Assembly: GCA_003156795.1 (NCBI GenBank)
Contig: PMHU01000343.1
Coordinates: 12,378 to 31,999 of the forward strand
Length of the DNA: 19,622 nucleotides
Origin: Acidimicrobiaceae bacterium
GTDB taxonomy: Bacteria > Actinomycetota > Acidimicrobiia > Acidimicrobiales > Palsa-688
Reading direction: 5' to 3'
Positions 1 through 6,165 of the stretch are shown one piece after another (position 1 is the first letter of the stretch; the number at the start of each line of letters is the position of its first letter). The translations under genes were made by a program, and so were the position numbers. Under the pieces are notes generated by a model, which saw only the letters and a program-made list of their open reading frames with translations, was not told the DNA's origin and searched no databases.

Positions 1-728
1 TCACGAATCCCAACGCCGGTCCGAGCAGGAAGGCAACCCGCCACGAGTAAGAACCCGGGAGGTGCTTGACGACGAGCAAGAACAAGACCGACGCCAGCAG
101 AGCGCCACCCCAGTAAGTGCCGTTGACCGCGATGTCGACACGGCCGCGATAGCGGGCCGGGATGAGCTCGTCTATGGCCGAGTTGATGGCGGCATACTCA
201 CCACCGATGCCCATTCCGGCGATAAAGCGAGTCGTGTCGAGCCAGTAGACCCAACCGTGGGGTGTGACCTATCGTAAGGGCGGTCAAGGCGCCGCCGACC
301 AGGTACACCCCGAGGGTGATCATGAACAGGTTGCACCGGCCCCACTTATCCGACAGGCGGCCGAAGAAGAGAGCGCCGACGACTTCACCCAAGAGATAGA
401 CGGTCCCGACGGAGAAGGCCACCGACGAAGAAGAAAGGCCTAGGGCCGACTTGCTCGAGATGATGGCCGTGGAGTTGCTGGCGATGGTGATCTCAAGGCC
501 GTCGAGGATCCAGGCCACTCCGAGGGCTATCACGAGGCGGGTGTGGAATCGAGACCAGCGAAGGCGGTCGATTCGAGCCGGAACCAGGCTGGACTCCGTG
601 CCTAAAGAACCGCCCTCTCGATCTTGTTTGATCGTTGTCGTGGTTTGCTGCCCCAGGTCTTGGCCGGATCGAATCCGGTCGGCGGAAGCCGAATTGTCGA
701 GCACTGAGGCTCTGGACTTGAAGTCCAT
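1..728 (-). pseudogene. MFS (sugar-porter-like) transporter, frameshifted and cut by the left edge
   Basis: Membrane transporter of the major facilitator superfamily; substrate unknown. From the ATG at 728 the frame gives a hydrophilic lead of about 60 residues, a first membrane helix with the ILDGLE motif, and the family loop motif GRLSDKWGR near residues 123-131. Around base 255-270 the similarity jumps by one base: the starting frame runs on only to a stop at 198, whereas the neighbouring minus-strand frame from about 264 down to base 1 is open and reads as a direct continuation (IAGMGIGGEYAAINS, then IDELIPARYRGRVDIAVNG, then further helices). One extra C in the CCCC run (GGGG on plus, 259-262) would explain it. 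This is either a true inactivating mutation or a sequencing/assembly error. The C-terminal half lies outside the window. The gene starts 6 bases after the stop of the small membrane-protein gene, so the two may be cotranscribed. Confidence 0.8.
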
Positions 729-734
729 AGGGGC

Positions 735-908
735 CTACCAGCGCCCGTACCACTGCCGGCGTGATCCCGACGCCTCCCCCCGGGCGAACGCCCAGCCGAT
801 TATCCACACGAAAAAGATGATGACGGCCACGACCCACAGAAGATGAGCGGCGAAGCCGAGGCCGAAGAACAAGAGCGCGAGCAGTAGAACGAGCAGGACC
901 AGTGCCAC
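735..908 (-). CDS. small hydrophobic membrane protein, 57 aa (Lmo0937/'hydrophobic protein' type)
   Basis: A 57-residue protein that is almost entirely hydrophobic up to residue 42 (two short membrane segments, about 3-18 and 22-42), ending in a basic/aromatic tail RRQWYGRW. It closely resembles the 52-residue protein at 10943-11101: both share LLALLFxGLGFAxHLLWxVAVI and end in WYxRW. Small proteins like this are widespread in actinobacteria and Firmicutes and are often stress-induced; molecular function is unknown. The GTG start at 908 is chosen because GGAGG lies 6 bases upstream and the frame further upstream is just the antisense of the divergent gene. A weak stress-type promoter candidate lies at 953-977 on the minus strand. 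Confidence 0.78.
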   Translation of the reverse strand: MALVLLVLLLALLFFGLGFAAHLLWVVAVIIFFVWIIGWAFARGEASGSRRQWYGRW

Positions 909-952
909 GGAAACCTCCGGTTGAAGGACCAATACTTGCTGCGTCATCACTC

Positions 953-977
953 TTCCCCGGTGGTCGCGAGTCAAAAC
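953..977 (-). promoter_or_regulatory. weak SigB/SigF-like promoter candidate
   Basis: On the minus strand GTTT (977-974) is followed after 15 bases by GGGGAA (958-953). The -10 matches the stress-sigma consensus GGGTAT at only 4 of 6 positions, but the spacing is the same as at the better sites in this window and it precedes the 57-aa hydrophobic protein, whose paralogue at 10943 has a near-perfect site. Confidence 0.25.
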
Positions 978-1006
978 GTAGATTCCATGGGCAGGGACGA
1001 AAAGGG

Positions 1007-1030
1007 GTTGAGCATCCCGGGCCGGGGTAG
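1007..1030 (+). promoter_or_regulatory. SigB/SigF-type promoter for the MEDS-HATPase gene
   Basis: GTTG (1007-1010), 14-base spacer, GGGTAG (1025-1030). This matches the general-stress promoter pattern GTTT-N14-16-GGGTAT with one mismatch in each half. It would give a leader of about 40 bases before the ATG at 1077. Confidence 0.5.
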
Positions 1031-1076
1031 GGTTTGCACGCAGCCTGCTCTGGTTCATCACGCGCATAGGAGTTCG

Positions 1077-2042
1077 ATGTCTGCTTCCGAGCACCACAGC
1101 GTCGATTCGAACAGCGGTGACGCCGGCCCCAGAGATGGATTGAGTCACCTGGCGTTGCTCTACCGGGGTCCAAGAGAATTCGTCGACGCGGTCACCGGTT
1201 TCGTCGACGAGGGCCTGGCGGCCGGGGAGCCGGTCATGGTCGTAGTTCCGAGGTCGCGGATGGACATGATCAAAGCCGGGTTGAAGGGGGACGGAACGCA
1301 TTTCGCCGACATGACCGAACTTGGCCGCAACCCGGGTCGCCTCATTCCCGCCGTCCAAGAGTTCCTGGAACAGTTTCGGGACCACCGGACCCGCCTCGTC
1401 GGTGAGCCCATCTGGCCTGGTCATAGTGCCGACGAGATTGCAGAGGCTACCCGCCACGAGGCGTTGATAAACGTTGCTCTGGCCGACTTTCCTGTCACAG
1501 TGTTGTGTCCGTACGACCAGGACCAGCTGCCCGCCAAGGTCATCGAAGACTCCTGGCGTACGCATCCCATGGTGGTCAAGGATGGGCAGGCCCGCGCAAG
1601 CGACGACTACTGTGACCCCGCCGACGTGTTTGCCGATGAGGCGTGGCCGCTGCCGCCCTCGCCCGCCGGAGCGGAGGTTCGCGAGTTCCGTTCCGATAGT
1701 GACCTGTCCTTGATTCGATCCTGGGTGCAACACTTCGCTTGGGCCTCAGGGATGACGATGGGGCGAGTCGACGATCTGTGTCTTGCCGTGAGCGAAATCG
1801 TCGGCAATGCCTTGCAGCATGGTGGGGCCGGAGGGGCGTTGCGGGTTTGGCGCGATGACGGGGGAGCGGTCATGTGCGAAGTGCGCGACGTCGGTCGCAT
1901 CGCCGATCCCCTGGTTGGGCGCTATCCGCCCGGCCCCGACCTCGAGGCGACCGGCTTGTGGCTCGTGAACCAGCTGTGCGATCTGGTGGCGATACGTTCC
2001 GGTGTGGACGGAACCCAAGTTCGCCTAACCGTCAACCTCTGA
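1077..2042 (+). CDS. MEDS sensor domain-HATPase (RsbW-like) signalling protein
   Basis: A 321-residue cytosolic protein. Residues about 22-180 resemble the MEDS domain (first described in methanogens and the methylotroph regulator DcmR; predicted to sense small molecules), with the LALLYRGPREF opening, GEPIWPG and the typical CPYD...THP segment. Residues about 196-320 are a GHKL ATPase of the RsbW/SpoIIAB class: N-box SEIVGNALQHG near 239-249, then EVRDVGR. The usual G2 glycine cluster is reduced to ATGLWLV. Such domains bind sigma factors or STAS proteins, so this is a candidate anti-sigma or switch kinase. The frame is open from 921, but ATG 1077 has AGGAG 5 bases upstream and matches the domain start. 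It converges on the sigma-factor gene, with 15 bases between the stops. A SigB-type promoter precedes it. Partner assignment is inference. Confidence 0.85.
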   Translation: MSASEHHSVDSNSGDAGPRDGLSHLALLYRGPREFVDAVTGFVDEGLAAGEPVMVVVPRSRMDMIKAGLKGDGTHFADMTELGRNPGRLIPAVQEFLEQFRDHRTRLVGEPIWPGHSADEIAEATRHEALINVALADFPVTVLCPYDQDQLPAKVIEDSWRTHPMVVKDGQARASDDYCDPADVFADEAWPLPPSPAGAEVREFRSDSDLSLIRSWVQHFAWASGMTMGRVDDLCLAVSEIVGNALQHGGAGGALRVWRDDGGAVMCEVRDVGRIADPLVGRYPPGPDLEATGLWLVNQLCDLVAIRSGVDGTQVRLTVNL

Positions 2043-2057
2043 GAACGTCGCGCTCGG

Positions 2058-3329
2058 TCAGCGTCGAAGTTTGGCCACGGCTTGAGCCAGCAGGCGCGAT
2101 ACCTGCATCTGGCTGACCTCGAGTTCGACGGCAACGTCGCTCTGAGTCAAGCCATCGAAATACACCCGTTTCAGCACCAACCGCTCCCGATCGTCGAGAT
2201 TGGGGAGAGAAGCCTGGACCTGTAACCGGTCGAGGCACTGATCGAACGAGCCGTCGATGATCGGTACCTCGGTCCCTCCGTCGTCGCCGAACCATCCGTC
2301 CAATGAGGCCGGCCGTAAGTCGTCGCCGGCCCGAATGGCGTCGAGCACCGCCAATTCGCTGACATCGAGGCGAGCGGCTATCTGTGCCACCGTTGGCGTT
2401 TCAGACAGCTCGTGGGTCAACTCGTCACGCGTATGTTTCACGGACAAATAAAGCTCCTGTACGGTCCGAGGTACGCGGAGCATCCACGTTTTGTCGCGAA
2501 AGTGTCTTTTGAGTTCACCCAGGATGCTCGACGTGGCGTAGGTGGCGAATTGGATGTTGCGATCGGGATCGAAGCGTTTGGCTGCCTTTAGCAACGCCAG
2601 CATGGCTACCTGTTCGAGGTCATCCGCCGGCTCGCCATGGTGAGCGAACCTTCGGGCCAGCGAGCGAGCCAGACGAACGTGGTTGGTTACCAGCTCATCC
2701 TCCGCTCGGCGCCGGGCGAGCGTTTCGGGCCGCTGTTCGATCCGGCAGTTAGTCGCCGAACGCACCCGACTTCTCGTCTGCTCGCACTTGCGGTAGACCT
2801 GCCCCGAGCCGTTCGCGCCGATGGCCGTCAGGCCGGCGGGAACGGCTGTTTCATAATCCGGTTGCCGGGTGATGAGGAGCAGCTGTCCGCCCGGACGGAG
2901 CTGGTCGACAGCCTCATCCAGGAGAACATCGCACTTGTCCTCGGTCGGTCGCACGGCAACCAGGTCGACGGGAGCAGTCGGATTGGTAAGGAACACATGC
3001 TCCGCCAGTTGGTCCGCTGCGACCCAGCGCCGATCTTGGCGTATGAGGCAATCGGACTGTCTCAGGGTCGGGACACGCCTTAGATCAGCCAGCCCAAAGC
3101 CCATCTCGCCCCGACCAGGTGACGGCTCCGACGCGTAAACGTCCAAATGGCTGGTCCCGGATCGTTGCCCGTGTCGGAAGGCGACCGCTAGCGCGACGGC
3201 GTCGTCGACGCAACCTATCGACCACGCCGTCGGAGACCGACTCGGATCCGTCAGTAGCGGCGGGATGACATCGCTTTGTAGAAAGTCCCAATCTCGAAGC
3301 AAGGCCGGCGCACATCCAGACACGACCAC
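2058..3329 (-). CDS. SigB/SigF-family sigma factor with N-terminal degenerate CheR-like domain
   Basis: A 423-residue protein; SigB/SigF-group sigma factors are usually about 250-270. Residues ~210-423 are a complete alternative sigma factor: region 2 with DDLEQVAMLALLKAAKRFD and FATYATSSILGELKRHFRD, the RVPR segment, region 3 (TPTVAQIAARLDVS), and region 4 with RERLVLKRVYFDGLTQSDVA and the recognition helix VSQMQVSRLL. Residues 1-190 form another domain: the order FLQSDVIPPLL, AWSIGC (35-40), HLDVYASEP, then LDEAVDQLRPGGQLLLI (137-153) follows the layout of CheR-type methyltransferases, but the SAM-binding GEExYS segment is replaced by VDDAVAL, so it is probably non-catalytic. GTG 3329 has GGGAG six bases upstream, and no internal start with a ribosome site was seen at the domain junction. 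Stress-type -10 boxes upstream suggest autoregulation. The sigma assignment is firm; the CheR relation is inference. Confidence 0.88.
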   Translation of the reverse strand: MVVSGCAPALLRDWDFLQSDVIPPLLTDPSRSPTAWSIGCVDDAVALAVAFRHGQRSGTSHLDVYASEPSPGRGEMGFGLADLRRVPTLRQSDCLIRQDRRWVAADQLAEHVFLTNPTAPVDLVAVRPTEDKCDVLLDEAVDQLRPGGQLLLITRQPDYETAVPAGLTAIGANGSGQVYRKCEQTRSRVRSATNCRIEQRPETLARRRAEDELVTNHVRLARSLARRFAHHGEPADDLEQVAMLALLKAAKRFDPDRNIQFATYATSSILGELKRHFRDKTWMLRVPRTVQELYLSVKHTRDELTHELSETPTVAQIAARLDVSELAVLDAIRAGDDLRPASLDGWFGDDGGTEVPIIDGSFDQCLDRLQVQASLPNLDDRERLVLKRVYFDGLTQSDVAVELEVSQMQVSRLLAQAVAKLRR

Positions 3330-3393
3330 GTAGTTCTCCCTGTATGAGATGCCCTCGATGTCACCGATCCCGCCTCGCGGGACCTTGTTACAG

Positions 3394-3434
3394 CTACCCG
3401 TTTTATTGCTACCCGTTCCTCAGACTTTCAAAAC
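3394..3434 (-). promoter_or_regulatory. SigB/SigF-type promoter with duplicated -10 box upstream of the sigma gene
   Basis: On the minus strand GTTT (3434-3431), a 16-base spacer and GGGTAG (3414-3409) form a stress-type promoter. A second GGGTAG lies 15 bases further on (3399-3394). Both boxes are inside a perfect 10-bp direct repeat (plus-strand GCTACCCGTT at 3393-3402 and 3408-3417). The leader to the GTG at 3329 would be about 60-75 bases. It suggests that the sigma factor transcribes its own gene. Confidence 0.55.
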
Positions 3435-3599
3435 ACCCGCGCTCTTGGCGGTGTCAGATGCCCCTCCCATTCCTGCGTGGGTCGCCGAGAGTCGGCGCAA
3501 ACGAGGCTCCGGGTGACGTGGCGCTTGGACAGACTCCCAGACAGCAGCTCACGACCACCAACGTCTAAGCCGCGTTCCTAGTCGGATCGCGACTGAGAG

Positions 3600-3624
3600 G
3601 TTTGACGCCTCCCGGGGTGGATAT
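3600..3624 (+). promoter_or_regulatory. SigB/SigF-type promoter for the DUF3224 gene
   Basis: GTTT (3600-3603), 15-base spacer, GGATAT (3619-3624): a single mismatch from the GTTT/GGGTAT consensus. It leaves a leader of about 25-30 bases containing the AGGAGG ribosome site. Confidence 0.45.
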
Positions 3625-3657
3625 ATGTCTGACGCAAGCACGTAGGAGGCGACTGTC

Positions 3658-4080
3658 ATGGCTAAAGCCGCTGGGTCCTTCCAGATGTCGTCGTGGAACG
3701 AGGAGACCTATGACGACGGGAAGGTCCGCGGGATGACGTTGGCTACAGGCAGCCAGACGTTCTCGGGGGACATCACCGGCTACGGGTCGGTGCGTTGGCT
3801 TATGACCTACGGTGCGGATGGAACGGCTCGCTTCGTCGGCCTGCAAAAGGTTGACGGCGCCGTGGCCAAGCGACACGGGACCTTCATGCTCGAAGCCGCG
3901 GGCGATTTCGACGGACAGTTGGCCCGTTGGGAGGCAACGGTTGTCCCAGGATCAGGCACCAACGAGCTCACGGGGCTGAGCGGGTCAGGCAGCTTTGGCG
4001 CCGAGCACGGCACCGATGCGACCTACGAGATTCACTACCAGCTTCCGGGAGGCGCACACGCGAGTAAGAGAACCGCCTGA
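3658..4080 (+). CDS. DUF3224 domain-containing protein
   Basis: A 140-residue soluble protein with no signal peptide or membrane segment. The pattern is that of DUF3224: an opening with SFQMSSWNEETYDDG, then alternating short beta strands and Gly-rich turns (FSGDITGYGSVRWLMTY, FVGLQKVDGAVAKRHGTFML, LTGLSGSGSFGAEHG), as in a small eight-strand barrel related in fold to allene oxide cyclase-like proteins. Length fits the family. No enzyme activity is established for it. ATG 3658 follows AGGAGG by 9 bases and a stress-type promoter lies just upstream, so it is probably a stress-induced protein; that role is inference. Confidence 0.82.
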   Translation: MAKAAGSFQMSSWNEETYDDGKVRGMTLATGSQTFSGDITGYGSVRWLMTYGADGTARFVGLQKVDGAVAKRHGTFMLEAAGDFDGQLARWEATVVPGSGTNELTGLSGSGSFGAEHGTDATYEIHYQLPGGAHASKRTA

Positions 4081-4164
4081 TCCGGCGCCTCCCTAACCGG
4101 GCGCATCCACTCGGAGTCTTCGATTAGCCGGGTCCGCTGTTCCTCGGCTCAGTACCGGCCCGCT

Positions 4165-4186
4165 TCGACAGGACCGCTACTGTCGA
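4165..4186. other. inverted repeat in the DUF3224-aquaporin intergenic region
   Basis: Seven-base arms TCGACAG/CTGTCGA separated by 8 bases. It lies about 85 bases after the DUF3224 stop and 125 before the aquaporin start. There is no T-run, so it could be a weak terminator or an operator; the sequence does not decide. Confidence 0.3.
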
Positions 4187-4311
4187 GTTCAGGCCGTCCA
4201 CCGAAGGACCACCCACTAAAAACCTGGAGCGGACATCTGAACGGGGACCGCAGGCAGTCGTCTTCACCTCCATACCGACCTCGGCCCCTGCACCTCCAAG
4301 AGCCGATCGGG

Positions 4312-5070
4312 TTGCACACGCCCTGGACCCTGGACTTCCAGGATCTATCTTTCGAGTGGCGTCGGCTCTTCTCCGAGACTTTGGGCACGTTCTTTCTGGT
4401 TCTGGTGGCCGCCGGGGGGGCAGTGGTGAACGCCCGCAGCCGTGGACAGGTGCCCCTCGACGCCCGCGTAGTCGCCCCCGGCCTGATGGTCATGGCGATC
4501 ATCTACTTCATGGGGACCATCAGCGGCGCCCACCTCAACCCGGCGGTCACCGTCGCATTCGCCCTGCGCAGAAACTTTCCCTGGAGGCGCGTGCCCGGCT
4601 ACGTGGCCGCCCAGCTCGCCGGCGGTCTCCTCGCCGCGGGCTTCCTGCGAGCCACCTTCGGCAACGTCGGACACCTTGGCGCCACCGAGCCCGGCGCCGG
4701 TATCAGCGCGGCCACTACGACACTGATCGAGATCGTGCTCACGGCCGGGCTGGTCAGCGTGATCCTCGGTACCGCCTCAGGCGCCCGTAACATCGGCGGC
4801 AACGCGGCCCTGGCCGTGGCCGGCTACATCATCCTCGCTGGCCTGTGGGCCGCGCCGATCTCGGGGGCATCAATGAACCCGGCTCGCTCTCTAGGCCCCG
4901 CGATCATCGGCGGTCATTGGCATGACTGGTGGGCCTACCTCATCGGGCCGATAGCCGGCGGAATCATCGCGGTCGGCTTCGCCTGGATCCTACGCGGACC
5001 ACCCAGCAAGACTGCGGACGAGGCCGCCCAAGGAACGGCGGCGGACACACCTACCGAGCGGAACTCCTGA
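4312..5070 (+). CDS. MIP/aquaporin family channel
   Basis: A 252-residue six-helix channel for water or small neutral solutes in the cytoplasmic membrane. Two hallmark NPA motifs are present: GAHLNPAVTV (NPA at 76-78) and SMNPARSLGP (NPA at 189-191, with the conserved Arg192). Helices lie at about 20-40, 54-72, 95-115, 134-154, 165-182 and 205-227. Aligning by eye on the NPA motifs, the other selectivity-filter positions read Pro56, Gly177 and Ala186 instead of the Phe/His/Thr of AqpZ, so it is not a classical water-only filter. The C-terminal ~25 residues are hydrophilic and rich in Ala, Thr and Glu. The start is uncertain: the first in-frame candidate is TTG 4312, without a clear ribosome site; a later start would keep all helices. 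Confidence 0.87.
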   Translation: MHTPWTLDFQDLSFEWRRLFSETLGTFFLVLVAAGGAVVNARSRGQVPLDARVVAPGLMVMAIIYFMGTISGAHLNPAVTVAFALRRNFPWRRVPGYVAAQLAGGLLAAGFLRATFGNVGHLGATEPGAGISAATTTLIEIVLTAGLVSVILGTASGARNIGGNAALAVAGYIILAGLWAAPISGASMNPARSLGPAIIGGHWHDWWAYLIGPIAGGIIAVGFAWILRGPPSKTADEAAQGTAADTPTERNS

Positions 5071-5311
5071 ATCGTTCCTGATCCAACCTGTAGCCCAGGG
5101 CCCGTGGAGCTCTTGGGCGGCTCCGGCGAATTCGCTGACCCAGAGCGGCCCCCGGCGGCATCGACCTGGCAGGCCGTGTATCCCTGGCCCGGGGTCGGCT
5201 CGAGGCCATGCCCGCCGCAGGGGCCTTCCCGATCGAGACAAACCGAACCTGGCCAAATCGATGGCGGGCGGGGCGCGCCCGCATTCAACCGAAAGTAATA
5301 CAAAGCCAGTT

Positions 5312-5341
5312 TTGGCGCTTACAATTAACGTCGACTATAAA
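5312..5341 (+). promoter_or_regulatory. candidate housekeeping (sigma-70-type) promoter
   Basis: TTGGCG (5312-5317), 18-base spacer, TATAAA (5336-5341) in an AT-rich stretch of an otherwise GC-rich region. If used, transcription starts near 5348 and the operon beginning at 5515 has a leader of about 165 bases. Confidence 0.4.
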
Positions 5342-5360
5342 AAACTCATGAAACTCCTTT

Positions 5361-5432
5361 CGAGCTTTCCTACGGAACTCGTGCGCCGGTCTATGCAGGA
5401 GCCGAAGAGCTAGGAGGGAACTCTTGCCCTCC
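5361..5432 (+). other. two hairpins in the putative leader of the MerR-receiver/KaiC operon
   Basis: Hairpin 1 (5361-5381): CGAG and TTCC pair with GGAA and CTCG around a TAC loop, with a two-base bulge. Hairpin 2 (5413-5432): GGAGGG pairs with CCCTCC around an 8-base loop. No known riboswitch core was recognised. They may be a regulatory leader, a small RNA, or chance. Confidence 0.3.
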
Positions 5433-5514
5433 AGCCTGGGCCTGCCTGGCCGACCTTTTCGTAGATCTCTGCAATAGCTTCTCAATACTTGCCGACTGCG
5501 CTATTCTCCCGTCC

Positions 5515-6165
5515 GTGGTGGCCGGTCAGGATGGCGTCTACAGCATCGGTGCCGTAGTCAAGATGCTCGGCGTTCCGGCGCAGACGCTTCGCAGTTGGGA
5601 GGAGCGCTACCACCAGATCGTCCCCCAGCGAAGCGCCGGGGGCCAGCGGCTTTACAGTCGCGACCAGGTCGACCAGCTGAGGTTCATCCTAGAAGAGCTG
5701 GATCGAGGCATGCAGCCGGCCGACGCTCACCGCTTGTTGAAGGATCGCGACCGCTTCCCGATCGAGCCCCGGCCGGGGAACGAGGACCTGATCACTGTGT
5801 TGCTCGCCGAACGCGACCCGTTTGGGGCGGACCTCTCGGACTATTTCTTGCGAACGGAGGGCTATGCCACTCGGGTCGCGCTCGCAGCGAACGGGGCTCG
5901 GGAGGCTTTGGAGCGAGAACCCGTCAGCCTCGTGGTGGTAGACGTGCTTATCGCGGGCGGGGCCGGTCTCGAGCTGTGTCGTGTTGCGCACGAGCGGGGG
6001 ATCCCTGTCCTGGCCGTATCGACGCTCGACTCTCGAGACCAGGCGCTCCGGGCAGGTGCCGACGCCTTTCTGCAGAAACCGTACGATCCGCTCCGGCTGG
6101 TCTCGACGGTGAGAGACCTGCTGGGTACTAGCGCCTACCTAGATAGGACGGTCAAGGCCCAATGA
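5515..6165 (+). CDS. MerR-type HTH-receiver domain fusion transcription regulator
   Basis: A 216-residue DNA-binding response regulator with reversed architecture. Residues about 8-77 are a MerR-family winged helix (YSIGAVVKMLGVPAQTLRSWEERY, then GGQRLYSRDQVDQLRFI). Residues about 91-205 are a CheY-like receiver: acidic pocket E99/D101, phospho-acceptor Asp143 in VVVDVLIAGG, T170, and Lys188 in FLQKPYDP, so the phosphorylation machinery looks intact. No histidine kinase is encoded nearby, so it is an orphan regulator. GTG 5515 has no Shine-Dalgarno sequence; either it is leaderless (TATTCT at 5502-5507 could serve as a -10) or translated from the longer leader. Its TGA overlaps the ATG of the KaiC-like gene by four bases, so the two are translationally coupled and probably functionally linked. 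Confidence 0.88.
   Translation: MVAGQDGVYSIGAVVKMLGVPAQTLRSWEERYHQIVPQRSAGGQRLYSRDQVDQLRFILEELDRGMQPADAHRLLKDRDRFPIEPRPGNEDLITVLLAERDPFGADLSDYFLRTEGYATRVALAANGAREALEREPVSLVVVDVLIAGGAGLELCRVAHERGIPVLAVSTLDSRDQALRAGADAFLQKPYDPLRLVSTVRDLLGTSAYLDRTVKAQ

Larger units (their letters stand above)
3330..3657. other. 328-base divergent intergenic region between sigma factor and DUF3224
   Basis: It holds promoter-like sites for both flanking genes (described separately) and a 10-bp direct repeat. A 74-codon frame on the plus strand (3344-3568) is Cys/Arg/Pro rich, has no convincing ribosome site and no family resemblance, so it is not called as a gene. Confidence 0.5.
5071..5514. other. 444-base intergenic region upstream of the MerR-receiver/KaiC operon
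   Basis: No convincing gene on either strand. Bases 5290-5360 are distinctly AT-rich compared with the surroundings. The right half carries a housekeeping-type promoter candidate followed by two hairpins (described separately). AACTC occurs four times between 5343 and 5423. Confidence 0.5.

Noticed and set aside
735..1733. A 332-codon minus-strand frame ending in the hydrophobic protein
   Set aside because: Everything upstream of GTG 908 is antisense to the well-supported MEDS-HATPase gene and its promoter; only the last 57 codons have a ribosome site and a paralogue.
3344..3568. 74-codon plus-strand frame in the sigma/DUF3224 intergenic region
   Set aside because: Odd composition, no ribosome site, and it overlaps the predicted sigma promoter.
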